A DNA stretch of 64,000 bases from Legionella beliardensis. GTDB taxonomy: Bacteria > Pseudomonadota > Gammaproteobacteria > Legionellales > Legionellaceae. A program made the position numbers and the translations under genes. The notes beneath the pieces are model-generated. The model was not told the origin of the DNA, did not search any database, and saw only the letters and a list, made by a program, of their open reading frames with translations. The stretch covers positions 124,001 to 188,000 of the forward strand of contig NZ_UGNV01000001.1 in assembly GCF_900452395.1 (NCBI RefSeq), written 5' to 3'. This document shows, piece after piece, positions 53,807 to 63,825 of this stretch (position 1 is the first letter of the stretch; the number at the start of each line of letters is the position of its first letter).

Positions 53807-55690
53807 TTAAGGCATGCTTGCACCTGAGCTTTTTGTATGATGAGATTTTTCTTTAAATAACTCTTCTATAGCCTGTGGATTAGCAAGGGTTGATAAATCA
53901 CCCAGCTCCTCTAAGGCGTTAACACTATCACTTGCTATTAAACGAAGTACGCGACGCATAATTTTACCTGATCTTGTTTTAGGCAAATCATGAACCCATT
54001 GAATAGTATCAGGCTTAGCTATTGCGCCAATAGCTGCTTTGGTATTTTCAATCAGTGTGTCTTGTAATTTAGCACTGGGCTTACAACCTTCTTGTAAAGA
54101 CACAAAGGCATAAATTCCTTGACCTTTGATTGCATGCGGAACGCCTACAACTGCAACTTCAGCGACATCAGGATGAGCAATAAGCGCACTTTCAATTTCT
54201 GCGGTGCCTAAACGGTGCCCAGAAACATTCAACACATCATCAATTCGACCACTAATCCAATAATCACTTTCTGCATCACGATGTGCGCCATCACCTGTTA
54301 TATAATAGCCATTGTGAAAATAATTAGCGCGATAACGGGGATGATCACCAGCAATGGTTCGTGCCAACGAGGGCCATGGGTATTTAATAGCTAATATGCC
54401 CTCAGCAGCGCCAGCGATTTCATGATAATTTTCATCAAGCAATACCGGGTATATGCCTGGTAAAGGTTGACAAGCGCAACCTGGTTTAACTGTTTGCAAT
54501 GTTTTATCTTGAGGGCTAAGCATGATACTACCTGTCTCAGTTTGCCACCAAGTATCTACAATAAGACAGCGCTTGGCGCCAACTTTTTCATAATACCAGA
54601 GCCACACTTCTGGGCTAATTGGTTCACCGACACTGCCTAGAAGTCGTAATGACTGTCGGCTGGTGTTATCTAACCATTGATCACCTGCGCGTTTTAAAGC
54701 ACGAATAGCAGTAGGAGCCGTATAAAAGATATTGACCTGATATTTATCAATCATCTTCCAACAGCGTGCAGGATCAGGCCAGGTAGGAACACCACCAAAT
54801 ACTAACGTGGTAATCCCATTACAAAGTGGGCCATAAATTAAGTAGCTATGGCCAGTTATCCAACCTATATCAGCAGTACACCAAAAGACATCATCGGCTT
54901 TAGGAGCAAAAATTTGCTGGAAACTATAAGCGACTTGCACTAAATAGCCGCCGGTCGTATGGACTAAACCCTTTGGTTTACCTGTGCTGCCTGATGTGTA
55001 AAGAATAAAAAGGGGATCTTCTGCATCCATCATTTCTGGCGTGCAGTTTGCATCGACGGTAGCCTTAATATCGTGCCACCAGTAATTGGTTACCGGATCA
55101 AATGATACAGGCGCTTGGCTGTGTTTGATGACAAGCGTCTTTAAATTTAACGATTCGCTGGCCTCATCAGCATGTAATTTTAACGGAAATAGTTTACCAC
55201 CACGTTGATAGCTATCACTGGTAATTAACAATTTACACTGTGATGCCTCTAATCGCTGTCTTAGTGCCGTGGCCGAGAAGCCTGCGAAAACTACGGTATG
55301 GATGGCGCCAATTCGCGTACAGGCAAGCATGGCCATAATTGCTTCAGGAATCATGGGAAGATAAATAGCAACAGTATCGCCTTTTTTTATACCTAATGAC
55401 TTAAGTCCATTTGCCATTAAACAGACTTCTTGGTGGAGCTCAGCAAAGGTTAGTGATTTTTGTTCATGTTCATTATCACCTTCCCAAAGGATAGCAGTAT
55501 GGTTCCCTTTAGTTGGTAGATGTTTATCTAAGCAATTAGCGCTAACGTTTAATTTGCCATTAATAAACCACTGTATGTTGCCTGAGGTAAAATCACCGCT
55601 ACTCACTTTATCCCAAGGTGCCATCCAATCAACATATTGCTTAGCAAGCCCATTCCAAAAGCTATCTCGCTGTTCTTGCGTATCCATCAT
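53807..55690 (-). CDS. Acetyl-CoA synthetase-type acyl-CoA ligase
   Basis: A 627-residue AMP-forming acyl-CoA synthetase. ATP motif YTSGSTGKPKG, adenylation core DTWWQTETGS, and the C-terminal PKTRSGKIMRR with the Lys that is acetylated in Acs are all present. It could activate acetate or propionate; the position directly after mmsB (stop TAA adjoining ATG) suggests propionate or a valine-derived acid. It is about 25 residues shorter than E. coli Acs. Cytoplasmic. Confidence 0.88.
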   Translation of the reverse strand: MMDTQEQRDSFWNGLAKQYVDWMAPWDKVSSGDFTSGNIQWFINGKLNVSANCLDKHLPTKGNHTAILWEGDNEHEQKSLTFAELHQEVCLMANGLKSLGIKKGDTVAIYLPMIPEAIMAMLACTRIGAIHTVVFAGFSATALRQRLEASQCKLLITSDSYQRGGKLFPLKLHADEASESLNLKTLVIKHSQAPVSFDPVTNYWWHDIKATVDANCTPEMMDAEDPLFILYTSGSTGKPKGLVHTTGGYLVQVAYSFQQIFAPKADDVFWCTADIGWITGHSYLIYGPLCNGITTLVFGGVPTWPDPARCWKMIDKYQVNIFYTAPTAIRALKRAGDQWLDNTSRQSLRLLGSVGEPISPEVWLWYYEKVGAKRCLIVDTWWQTETGSIMLSPQDKTLQTVKPGCACQPLPGIYPVLLDENYHEIAGAAEGILAIKYPWPSLARTIAGDHPRYRANYFHNGYYITGDGAHRDAESDYWISGRIDDVLNVSGHRLGTAEIESALIAHPDVAEVAVVGVPHAIKGQGIYAFVSLQEGCKPSAKLQDTLIENTKAAIGAIAKPDTIQWVHDLPKTRSGKIMRRVLRLIASDSVNALEELGDLSTLANPQAIEELFKEKSHHTKSSGASMP

Positions 55691-56575
55691 TTACCTTTTT
55701 ATTGTTTTAATGATTGCTGAGAAGTCAAGTTGCCCAAAACCATCTTGATTAAACTGTTGATAAATATTTGTTGCTTGTTGGCCTAGCATTGTTTCTACAT
55801 TAACTTTTTCAGCCGCTTGTTGGCTTAGCAATAAATCTTTCAGCATCATGGCAGCTGTGAAACCTGCTTGATAATCCTGATTGGCAGGTACCTGCGGGAG
55901 AATACCTGGCACAGGTACATAATGACTCAGTGCCCAACATTGACCGGACGAGCTATTGACTACTTCAAATAATTTTTCTGCTCTCAAGCCTAGTTTTTCA
56001 GCGAGTATAAACGCTTCAGAAATGGCAATCATTGAGATGCCTAAAATCATATTATTGCATATTTTAGCTGCTTGGCCGCTACCGGCCGGGCCGGTATGAA
56101 AAATGCGTTTGCCCATGGCTTCTAATAGCGGTTTTGCTTGCTCAAACGCTGTGTCTTGACCGCCTACCATAAATGTTAAGGTAGCGGCTTTAGCGCCAGT
56201 GACCCCGCCTGACACGGGCGCATCAATCATCATTAGGTGATATTGTTCTGCTTGTTGATTAAGATAATGACAAGTAGCAACATCAATGGTGGAACAATCA
56301 ATATGTAAAGTAGACACTCCTGCTGCAGCATAAAGACCTTCTTCGCTAAGACAAACCTCTTTGACCTGCGCGCCTGTTTGCAACATGGTAATTATAATAT
56401 CTTGTTGCTGGGCTGCTTGCCTTAAATGCGTTGCCGCAATACCACCTGCTGCTGTCAACTGATCTAATGCCGCTTGCTGTAGATCATAGCCTGTTACCTC
56501 ATGACCTACTTTAATTAAATTCATTGCCATTGGCAGTCCCATATGCCCTAATCCCACGAATCCAATGCGAGCCAT
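55691..56575 (-). CDS. mmsB: 3-hydroxyisobutyrate dehydrogenase
   Basis: A 294-residue NAD-dependent dehydrogenase in valine breakdown. The Rossmann motif GFVGLGHMGLPMA is at the start; DAPVSGGVTGA and the catalytic Lys in GQAAKICNNM follow. It oxidises 3-hydroxyisobutyrate to methylmalonate semialdehyde, the substrate of MmsA encoded upstream. Spacing to mmsA is 49 bp and to the ligase gene zero, so a three-gene operon is likely. Confidence 0.92.
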   Translation of the reverse strand: MARIGFVGLGHMGLPMAMNLIKVGHEVTGYDLQQAALDQLTAAGGIAATHLRQAAQQQDIIITMLQTGAQVKEVCLSEEGLYAAAGVSTLHIDCSTIDVATCHYLNQQAEQYHLMMIDAPVSGGVTGAKAATLTFMVGGQDTAFEQAKPLLEAMGKRIFHTGPAGSGQAAKICNNMILGISMIAISEAFILAEKLGLRAEKLFEVVNSSSGQCWALSHYVPVPGILPQVPANQDYQAGFTAAMMLKDLLLSQQAAEKVNVETMLGQQATNIYQQFNQDGFGQLDFSAIIKTIKR

Positions 56576-56624
56576 TTTTTCTCCAGCTAAATGTTGACAA
56601 TCATGTGCATGCTAAGCCTTTAAT

Positions 56625-58121
56625 TTAATGCGTGGGCATGATAAAGGCATTATGAGTACTTTTATTAACCGGCCACTTGCTAGTCACTGTTTTAAGCCGA
56701 GTATAAAAGTGAATACTCTCCACACCATGCATGTTTGTATCACCAAAAGAAGAATGTTTCCAACCGCCAAACGGGTGGCTTGCAACAGGCACAGGGATTG
56801 GAATATTGATACCAACCATCCCTACTTGAATACGTTGGCTATAGGTGCGCGCAGAATAGCCATCGCGAGTAAAAATTGCTGTACCATTACCATACTGGTG
56901 GCGATTAACTAATGAAATCGCTTCTTCAAAATCATTAGCTCGTACGATCACTAAAACAGGGCCAAAGATTTCCTGTTGATAAATTGACATTGATTCATCA
57001 ACCTCATCAAAGAGAGTTGGGCCTAAGAAAAATCCCTGGGGGCAAGTTGGGTGTTTAAAAGAGCGACCATCTACAATTAATTTAGCGCCTTCTTCGACTC
57101 CTTTATCAATTGCTTGCAATACACGTTGTCGGTGCTCTTTGCTCACCAACGGGCCCATATCACAGCCTTGTGTGTCACCGGCATCAACTCGAATGGCTTG
57201 TATTAAAGGAACTAATTGATCTAATAAGCGATTAGCTGTGTCTTCCCCAACGGTGACAACAACAGAAATTGCCATACAGCGTTCACCCGCTGAGCCATAA
57301 GCAGCACCTACTATGGCATGCGCCGCTTGATTAATATCCGCATCAGGCATGACCACACAGTGATTCTTGGCCCCGCCAAACGTATGCGCACGCTTGCCAT
57401 TAGCCGTCGCCGTTTTGTAAATAAATTCTGCTACGGGTGTCGAGGCAACAGCTGTAAAGGCGCTGATATCGGGGTGCTCTAAAAGGTAGTTCACGGTATT
57501 TTTATCACCTTGAACACAGTTAGCTACACCAGCCGGTAAGCCTGCGTCAGTAAGTAGTTCAAGTAAGCGCACGGGCGCAGAAGGGTCTTGTTCTGAGGGT
57601 TTAAGGATAAATGTATTGCCACAGGCAATTGCTGGAATCATCATCCAGATAGGCACCATCACTGGAAAATTAAACGGTGAAACGCCTGCACAGACGCCTA
57701 GAGGTTGTCTTAACGTATAACAATCAATATCGGTAGAAACATCTGGAGTAAAATAACCTTGTAGTTGAGTAATTAATCCACAATGTAATTCAACAACCTC
57801 AATAGCGCGCGCGACTGAACCTAAGGCATCATCAATTGTTTTACCATGTTCTTGTGTTACTAATTTGGCCAAATCTCGTTGATTTTTTTCTAGTAGATCG
57901 CGAAACTTAAACAAAATACGTGCGCGTTTTACAGGTGCTGTATTTGCCCAGTCAAGCCAAGCTTTCAGAGCAGTTTCAACGGCAAGGTCACAGATCTTTT
58001 TATCGGCTAAATTTACCTCGCCAATTGCTTCACCATTCGCTGGATTATAAAGAGTACGTGGATTTGCCGCATCATTGATTATTGTTTGGCCACCAATATA
58101 ATGAGGAACTGTGTAAACCAT
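56625..58121 (-). CDS. mmsA: Methylmalonate-semialdehyde dehydrogenase (CoA-acylating)
   Basis: A 498-residue aldehyde dehydrogenase. The nucleophilic Cys lies in GSAGERCMAIS and the NAD fold in VSPFNFPVMVPIWM. These motifs define the MmsA subgroup, which turns methylmalonate semialdehyde and CoA into propionyl-CoA and CO2. First gene of the mmsA-mmsB-ligase operon. The start is preceded by AGGAG. A 13-bp inverted repeat lies upstream. Confidence 0.94.
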   Translation of the reverse strand: MVYTVPHYIGGQTIINDAANPRTLYNPANGEAIGEVNLADKKICDLAVETALKAWLDWANTAPVKRARILFKFRDLLEKNQRDLAKLVTQEHGKTIDDALGSVARAIEVVELHCGLITQLQGYFTPDVSTDIDCYTLRQPLGVCAGVSPFNFPVMVPIWMMIPAIACGNTFILKPSEQDPSAPVRLLELLTDAGLPAGVANCVQGDKNTVNYLLEHPDISAFTAVASTPVAEFIYKTATANGKRAHTFGGAKNHCVVMPDADINQAAHAIVGAAYGSAGERCMAISVVVTVGEDTANRLLDQLVPLIQAIRVDAGDTQGCDMGPLVSKEHRQRVLQAIDKGVEEGAKLIVDGRSFKHPTCPQGFFLGPTLFDEVDESMSIYQQEIFGPVLVIVRANDFEEAISLVNRHQYGNGTAIFTRDGYSARTYSQRIQVGMVGINIPIPVPVASHPFGGWKHSSFGDTNMHGVESIHFYTRLKTVTSKWPVNKSTHNAFIMPTH

Positions 58122-58150
58122 TGTTAAACTCCTTTTAAGATAAGGTAAAC

Positions 58151-58237
58151 TTCTTTCAAAACTGGTTATTGGGTAATTAAAACTTCATCACGTGTTCGCT
58201 TAATGTAATTAGGATTTAATAAGTAGTTTTGAAAGAA
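58151..58237. repeat. 13-bp inverted repeat upstream of mmsA
   Basis: TTCTTTCAAAACT at 58151-58163 and AGTTTTGAAAGAA at 58225-58237 are perfect complements separated by 61 bp, between mmsA and the dodecin-like gene. It could be a looped operator or a remnant of an element's ends. Confidence 0.6.
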
Positions 58238-58248
58238 ACCACCATTTA

Positions 58249-58431
58249 TCACTCACAAAACGTTGCTAATGTTACATAATAATGGCGTTTATTATCAGCA
58301 AATTGTGAGCTACGTGCCTCAATAACTTCAAAGTGACTATGTTCTTCAGCTTTTTCAAGTGCCTTTGAAATTGCCTCATTAAGACTTTCTTCCGAAAAGC
58401 CTGTGTAATCACGTGTTTTGGAAATTATCAT
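58249..58431 (-). CDS. Dodecin-like small protein
   Basis: A 60-residue protein with the dodecin layout: beta strand, one amphipathic helix (SEESLNEAISKALEKAEEH) and two strands (HFEVIEARSSQF, HYYVTLATF). Dodecins form 12-mers that bind flavin or CoA. The usual flavin-stacking Trp is not seen, and it is shorter than typical (about 70). A Fe- or flavin-storage role is uncertain. It ends 127 bp upstream of mmsA on the same strand. Confidence 0.6.
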   Translation of the reverse strand: MIISKTRDYTGFSEESLNEAISKALEKAEEHSHFEVIEARSSQFADNKRHYYVTLATFCE

Positions 58432-58576
58432 CCGTTAACCATCCTTTCGTTAATTGGAGAAATTTAGTTTAGCACGATAAACTTTGAATATCTTGTTATA
58501 AATTATTGACAAGAAATTGTGAAGTACCAGTATTTATTCAATAATAAAGAACCAATGCAGGCAAGGAAACGTAGCT

Positions 58577-61345
58577 ATGGAAAAAACAATATTACGTGTT
58601 GCAGAGGAGATTGAGCTTACCAATACGCTATTAGATAGCCTAAAAGGTATCTTAGGATCAGATTTTGTAATTAAAAGGTATTCTACTAATGCATCTAGTG
58701 CGTCTAATTTAGAAAGTAGTTATTCAGAACGCATTAAAAGCTTATCTCAATCGTTTCAATTCATTGCCAAAGCAGTCCCATCACAAGCTAAAAAAGAGGA
58801 ATTAAACGCTTACCTTTCATGGTGCTTAAATGCTTGTAATATAGAGTCAGGTAAGACCCTTCATGACTATGAGGATGTACTTGCTCGTTTTACTGCATTT
58901 CTTATAGATGGACTACTTGATTATTGGAAAGAATTTGCTTCTTTAGACGAAGCTGAAGCAAAGAAGCTCGCTATAGAAATGCTAAATAGGGCGGAGCAAT
59001 ACATTATTATGCAAGAGGGGCGCCCTAATCTTGCTACATTAAGTATGGAAACAACCTTTGGTGAGTCAAAATGCATATTACAGTGGGATAAGTCATTACC
59101 TCCTTATACAGAAGAGACTTTAAATGAGCTGCAGGCAATTAAAGAAAATAGCTTAGGGGTTACGCCTGAGTGGTTTAGAGAGCTTTCGCCTATCTCACAA
59201 ATTTATATACACGCCAGTGAAGTGCAGCCATCAACAATAAATGCTTTAAAAAGTAACTTAACCATCTTAGAAGCGGCTTGGAAATATGTTAAAGCTAATA
59301 TGGAACCTGCCCCTTTGCTTAAAGATTTAGAATCAATTGCTGAAGATAAAATTCCTGTCCCTAGTTGGTTTTCCCAACTATCAAATGGCCAGCAGCGAGT
59401 TTTTAGAGAATTAGCATCGAGGGCTGTCAAAGAGGGAATAGACTGCATTGATAGCCAATTTACTGAGATTAGAGATTCATTGGTACGGGTTGATTTAATT
59501 AATTACAAAGATGTTTGTAACCTACCTTATTGGTTTTTAAGATTACCAGCTTACGAGCAATTATTTTTAAAAAAGATTTTGTCAGAGTCAGAAAAGGTAG
59601 AAGATGTTGTCTCTTACTTGCCTAGCCGTTTACGTTCCTTACCTTTATTAGCTAATTTCGGCGAACATGAATTATTATTTTTATACCCTAATGGTAAGGT
59701 AAAAAAACTCGGTAAACCTCGGTTGCGATCAAGTCACTTAAGTTCACGAGATTTAGAGCGTGAGCCTGCTAATCTTGGTCAAGAGCATAGCAATCGAAAT
59801 GTTAAGCAAATTTGTAAGTACCTTGGTGAAAGCCAAGCATTATTTATTCAAACGTTAATAAGCCCTATTGCTTTACCTAGCCAACTATTACCTGACCCTT
59901 TGTTAGATAAACACCGAAGGCATGCAACAGAGCGCCTACGTCGAGAGCTAAATGATATAGAGATTTATACAAGTAATCACCCTCTTAATGTTGCGAAATA
60001 TGTGCTCCAAACAGGTTCTTATAATAAAGAATGCTTAGCGATATTAAATAGGGCACGCGAAGAACTATTAATTCATAATATCAATAAGCAAGTTGATCAA
60101 TTAGGGATTGATAGTCAATTCACAAATCATATCTTGAGTCTTCTGGCTTTAGCCTATGCATACCCTAAAGCGTTTAACTCAATTAGGCAATTTATAAATA
60201 AGCCTAAGATGGCAGAAGAAGTCGGCTCTTTTGCTTATGATGATTTTATCAAGCAGGTTTTTAGCGAAAATGCTATTCCTGAGATTTTTAATTCAGATTT
60301 ATGGGTTGAGCAGGAGCTTGATAGCAACAAAGTTAAACAGAGTCTTGATTATATAACAACCTTAAAATCTACTAAGCCTTTAGCTTTTAACTTAGCGACC
60401 CGGTTAACAGATTTAGCTCAACTTTACGCAGAATATTACAATGTTCTTAACTCAGGATATGGTACTGCAACCATATTTGATTATCGAGGAAGAGAATTAT
60501 GGTTAAGTTCCCTTGAGAACTTAATCATGATGTATACCAACGGCCTAAGTTATGGCTCATGTGTAAGTGGTAAAGATAGGAAAGCGTTAGAGCTAATTCA
60601 TACCGATGCCATGTTAATTTATCATGAAATTTATGGCGCCTGGCCAAGTTTTTTCGATGGCAAGGAAGCAAGAGAAAATTTTGAGCGTATTGTCTCCGAT
60701 TTGTATGTTACTCGCCATGCGCATGTGCATGCAGCGCGTGGTGCTGACGGTGCTGCAGGTATTAAAACCCCATCTAATTATTTGCCCAAAGACATAACAG
60801 AGGGTATTAAGAAAAAAGCTGGTAAGCAGGCATTAGAAATTGATGATAGATTAGCAACGAATAATGAGGTAAGACGTATTGTAGGGCTTACCACTCACCT
60901 TAAACCTGGTTATGCACGCTGTGTTGTTGCTGCCATGCGTCTATCTGAACAAAACCAAGAGCAAATTTTAGAAAAAATTAAACTACTCATAGGCGAGAAG
61001 AGTTATTGGCAGAAACAGCTTAGTTATCGAATATTTGTTAATGCATCGCCTAAAGGAATTGCTAAAATACAACAAGTATTTGATGAAGTGGCAGTGCTAG
61101 AAGAATTACCTGCAGGAATTAAAACACGCATGCTTGCTGATATCTATCATACCGTTTTAAACAGACCAAAAGACTCAGAGCTAAGAAATGGCGGGACGAA
61201 AGCCTTATATAGCATTATATTAAATTTATACAATTCAACAGGCTCTAACACAGAAGCTAAGGATGCATTACAAAAATTACAGGAGATTAAAGCGAAATCA
61301 TTTGAAGATAATATAAAAGATATAACGCATACTTTAACCTATTAA
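58577..61345 (+). CDS. Large putative effector with a Cys-x5-Arg phosphatase motif
   Basis: A 922-residue soluble protein with no signal peptide. C662-VSGKD-R668 fits the CX5R catalytic loop, and the GKD core matches CKSGKDRT of SopB/IpgD-type phosphoinositide phosphatases and the Legionella SidF/SidP/LppA effectors. An Arg/His-rich stretch (ATRHAHVHAARG is closely spelled TRHAHVHAARGADG) and GIKTPSNYLPKDI follow. In the N-terminal half three units of P-x-W-F-x-x-L-x4-Q recur at W199, W264 and W319. Most of the rest is helical. No PmrA-like box was found upstream. The next gene (DUF3775) follows after 37 bp. Phosphatase activity and effector status are inferred. Confidence 0.7.
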   Translation: MEKTILRVAEEIELTNTLLDSLKGILGSDFVIKRYSTNASSASNLESSYSERIKSLSQSFQFIAKAVPSQAKKEELNAYLSWCLNACNIESGKTLHDYEDVLARFTAFLIDGLLDYWKEFASLDEAEAKKLAIEMLNRAEQYIIMQEGRPNLATLSMETTFGESKCILQWDKSLPPYTEETLNELQAIKENSLGVTPEWFRELSPISQIYIHASEVQPSTINALKSNLTILEAAWKYVKANMEPAPLLKDLESIAEDKIPVPSWFSQLSNGQQRVFRELASRAVKEGIDCIDSQFTEIRDSLVRVDLINYKDVCNLPYWFLRLPAYEQLFLKKILSESEKVEDVVSYLPSRLRSLPLLANFGEHELLFLYPNGKVKKLGKPRLRSSHLSSRDLEREPANLGQEHSNRNVKQICKYLGESQALFIQTLISPIALPSQLLPDPLLDKHRRHATERLRRELNDIEIYTSNHPLNVAKYVLQTGSYNKECLAILNRAREELLIHNINKQVDQLGIDSQFTNHILSLLALAYAYPKAFNSIRQFINKPKMAEEVGSFAYDDFIKQVFSENAIPEIFNSDLWVEQELDSNKVKQSLDYITTLKSTKPLAFNLATRLTDLAQLYAEYYNVLNSGYGTATIFDYRGRELWLSSLENLIMMYTNGLSYGSCVSGKDRKALELIHTDAMLIYHEIYGAWPSFFDGKEARENFERIVSDLYVTRHAHVHAARGADGAAGIKTPSNYLPKDITEGIKKKAGKQALEIDDRLATNNEVRRIVGLTTHLKPGYARCVVAAMRLSEQNQEQILEKIKLLIGEKSYWQKQLSYRIFVNASPKGIAKIQQVFDEVAVLEELPAGIKTRMLADIYHTVLNRPKDSELRNGGTKALYSIILNLYNSTGSNTEAKDALQKLQEIKAKSFEDNIKDITHTLTY

Positions 61346-61382
61346 AAGGTTATTTTAGACCCAATAATTTTAGGAGGATGGT

Positions 61383-61757
61383 ATGTTAAACCTTAATTAT
61401 GGCATCATTTGTGACATTTTAATTAAAGCAAGGCAATTTCAAGCAAAAGAAGAAGTAAGTTTTCCTGAAATGACTGATGATATGGATGCCTCTTATGTCT
61501 TGGCTGATTATGCGGATGATTTAGTTTATCAAGAAGTAGTTGGTGCTATTAATAATCTAAGGCCTGATCAGCAGGCAACGCTCGTCGCACTCATGTATGT
61601 AGGTCGAGGGGATTACACTGTTGAAGAGTGGGGTGAGGCATTTGCTTTTGCCGAAGAAAGATGGACAGAGCAGACTGGAGAGTATTTATTATCAAGACCA
61701 ACTATGCCAGACGACATAGAAAGAGGATTGGATGCTTTAAGTATAGCATGTGAGTAA
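61383..61757 (+). CDS. DUF3775 family protein
   Basis: A 124-residue acidic protein. The middle (LRPDQQATLVALMYVGRGDY) and end match DUF3775, found in proteobacteria, function unknown. AGGAGG lies just upstream of its ATG. It lies 37 bp after the 922-residue phosphatase-motif gene on the same strand and may be co-transcribed with it. Confidence 0.75.
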   Translation: MLNLNYGIICDILIKARQFQAKEEVSFPEMTDDMDASYVLADYADDLVYQEVVGAINNLRPDQQATLVALMYVGRGDYTVEEWGEAFAFAEERWTEQTGEYLLSRPTMPDDIERGLDALSIACE

Positions 61758-61781
61758 TAATGGCTTTGCTAAGCGCAACCA

Positions 61782-62516
61782 CTACGTTAATAGGTGCTCA
61801 AGACCATAATAAAGTGTTTGCAATTCGCTTACTCGTTGACAGCAAAGAATAATACCGGGCATAAAAGACGCTCTATCAATACTATCGTGCATAAGAGTTA
61901 GGGTTTCTCCTGGGGCGCCAAATATAACCTGCTGCCTTGCCATAATACCTGGTAGACGTAGTGAATGAATAGTGATCCCTTGATGAGTTCCTCCACGTGC
62001 ACCAGTTATTAATTCATGACTTAAGTATTCTGTTTGGGTCATTTTACGTGTGGCTGCAATCATTTCTGCTGTCTTCATTGCTGTACCTGATGGCGCATCA
62101 AATTTTTGTGGGTGGTGTGCTTCAATAATTTCTACGTCAGAAAGATAGCGCGCAGCGTAAGCTGCAAATTTCATCATTAATACCGCGCTAATTGAAAAAT
62201 TAGGTGCAATAATACCGCCTAGTTTTTTTTCACTGCATAAGGATTCTAACTGTTTAATTTGCTTAAGGTTTAAACCTGATGTACCAATCACTGGATGGGC
62301 ACCACTGTTAATAATAGTTAAAGTATTATCATAGGCACAATCCGCTCGGGTTAAATCAATGACTATCTGTGCTTTCGTGTTGACAATGGCGGTACTTAAA
62401 TCATCATGACGTGATAAGGCGCCAACTAATTCAAAATCCGGGTGATTTTTGATTGTTTCACAAGCAAGTGAACCCATTTTACCACGCGCGCCATTAACGA
62501 TAACACGAGTTGCCAT
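61782..62516 (-). CDS. dapB: 4-hydroxy-tetrahydrodipicolinate reductase
   Basis: A 244-residue enzyme of lysine and diaminopimelate synthesis. The nucleotide-binding motif VNGARGKMGSL is at the N-terminus. The catalytic His pair lies in IEAHHPQKFDAPSGTA, and the Lys in the same motif. It reduces hydroxy-tetrahydrodipicolinate with NAD(P)H. Slightly shorter than E. coli DapB (273). Ribosome site AGGAG. Confidence 0.95.
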   Translation of the reverse strand: MATRVIVNGARGKMGSLACETIKNHPDFELVGALSRHDDLSTAIVNTKAQIVIDLTRADCAYDNTLTIINSGAHPVIGTSGLNLKQIKQLESLCSEKKLGGIIAPNFSISAVLMMKFAAYAARYLSDVEIIEAHHPQKFDAPSGTAMKTAEMIAATRKMTQTEYLSHELITGARGGTHQGITIHSLRLPGIMARQQVIFGAPGETLTLMHDSIDRASFMPGIILCCQRVSELQTLYYGLEHLLT

Positions 62517-62566
62517 AGATAACTCCTAAATCTAATAATTTTGTTAAGCGTGTAGTTTTAAGAAAA

Positions 62567-62764
62567 TTAACGCGGTTTTTTCTTCTGCGCTAGCTGTTGG
62601 TTTTCTCGTATAATACGCATAGCCCACATGGTTGCAGGAGGCCAGCCAAATAAGGTAGCTTGCATAAATAATGCGACAATTGCACCACCTGGATTATCAT
62701 AAATTAATAATACCAACCAAGGAAAAGCGAAAGCAAGAAAGCCCCAAAACAGTTTTCTTAACAT
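62567..62764 (-). CDS. Small two-helix membrane protein, YqaE/Pmp3-like
   Basis: A 65-residue protein with two hydrophobic segments (about 6-24 and 27-50) joined by a short Gly-rich turn (DNPGGA), and a basic tail. This resembles the YqaE/Pmp3 family, stress-related membrane peptides, but the match is loose. AGGTAGGTG precedes the ATG. It lies upstream of dapB on the same strand. Confidence 0.55.
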   Translation of the reverse strand: MLRKLFWGFLAFAFPWLVLLIYDNPGGAIVALFMQATLFGWPPATMWAMRIIRENQQLAQKKKPR

Positions 62765-63084
62765 TTTTAGGCACCTACCTGTTTAAATTAATGACTACTT
62801 TATAGATTACTAGGTAAACTATTTTAAAGTATATTATGTATTTCATAGAAATGAAAAGCTACGATCTTGTTATCGCTAAATTTTAAATGGCTATTATCGA
62901 GATTTTGTTTAAATAATTGCAATAACCCGCTAAGTATTGTACTTTAGGCAGGCATTTTTGCTGGTAAATTTAACTTGTCTTTTTACTATAGAACATAATA
63001 ATTTTGCATTATGTGTTAGTTTAGCTTAACATCGCACAATATTTTCAAACATTGTACTTAAGTTCTTCAATCAAGGTATCAAGC

Positions 63085-63753
63085 ATGAGAAGGCACGAAC
63101 TTCATCCGCGCACGGCTGCAATTAATAAGGCACAGAAAAATCAATCTAAAAAAGCTAAAAGTGAAGCGTTATCATGGTTAGCCACTACGTTTCCACAGGC
63201 CTTTGACAATACAGTGCGTATTCGGCCTTTAAAGGCAGGGATTATGGATGATATTTTACAGCATGCAGATAAAGCAAGTAAATTAGGTATTTCCCGTAGT
63301 AAGATTAGAGAAGCTGTTGTTTTATTTACTCGAAGATTAGATTATTTAATTTGTTTAAAAACGAAAGAAATGCGTGTTGACTTAGAAGGAAACCCGGTTG
63401 AGCCTGTAACGGATGAGGAAGCTTTGCGTGCTGCAATTAAAATTAAAAAACGTATTGAAAAAAGTGTGCGCAACACGCGTAAACCCACCGATATTAAACC
63501 GTCTACTCAAGGTATAAGGCAAGTTAATAAATTACATCATCAGTTTACCCACGCCCCTACATCAAATGATAATCAACCTGATCTACACTATATTGAGCGT
63601 CCCCCGCTTTTTAATACCGCCAATAGCTTAAATACCTCGGTTAAGCCTACGGTAATCGTGAAACAAAAAACAACTCGCCAATATGACCCAAGTGCCATAG
63701 CTCGTTTAAAAGAAAAATTAGGTCTAGCCCGTAAAACTGAAAAAGAAACGTAA
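63085..63753 (+). CDS. ProQ/FinO-domain RNA chaperone
   Basis: A 222-residue protein. The ProQ/FinO domain spans about residues 25-125 (WLATTFPQAFD, IRPLKAGI, SRSKIREAVVLFTRRLDYL). The N-terminus and the 100-residue C-terminal tail are basic and flexible. Such proteins bind structured RNA and sRNAs. I use the ATG at 63085 (AAGGT nine bases upstream); an in-frame TTG at 63052 lies further up without a ribosome site. Downstream is the UPF0178 gene. Confidence 0.85.
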   Translation: MRRHELHPRTAAINKAQKNQSKKAKSEALSWLATTFPQAFDNTVRIRPLKAGIMDDILQHADKASKLGISRSKIREAVVLFTRRLDYLICLKTKEMRVDLEGNPVEPVTDEEALRAAIKIKKRIEKSVRNTRKPTDIKPSTQGIRQVNKLHHQFTHAPTSNDNQPDLHYIERPPLFNTANSLNTSVKPTVIVKQKTTRQYDPSAIARLKEKLGLARKTEKET

Positions 63754-63825
63754 ATTAGCAAATTTACTGTCTCCGCAGTTGGTAACAGATAGATGTAATT
63801 AACTCTTAGGTTTGCAGTTAAAAAA

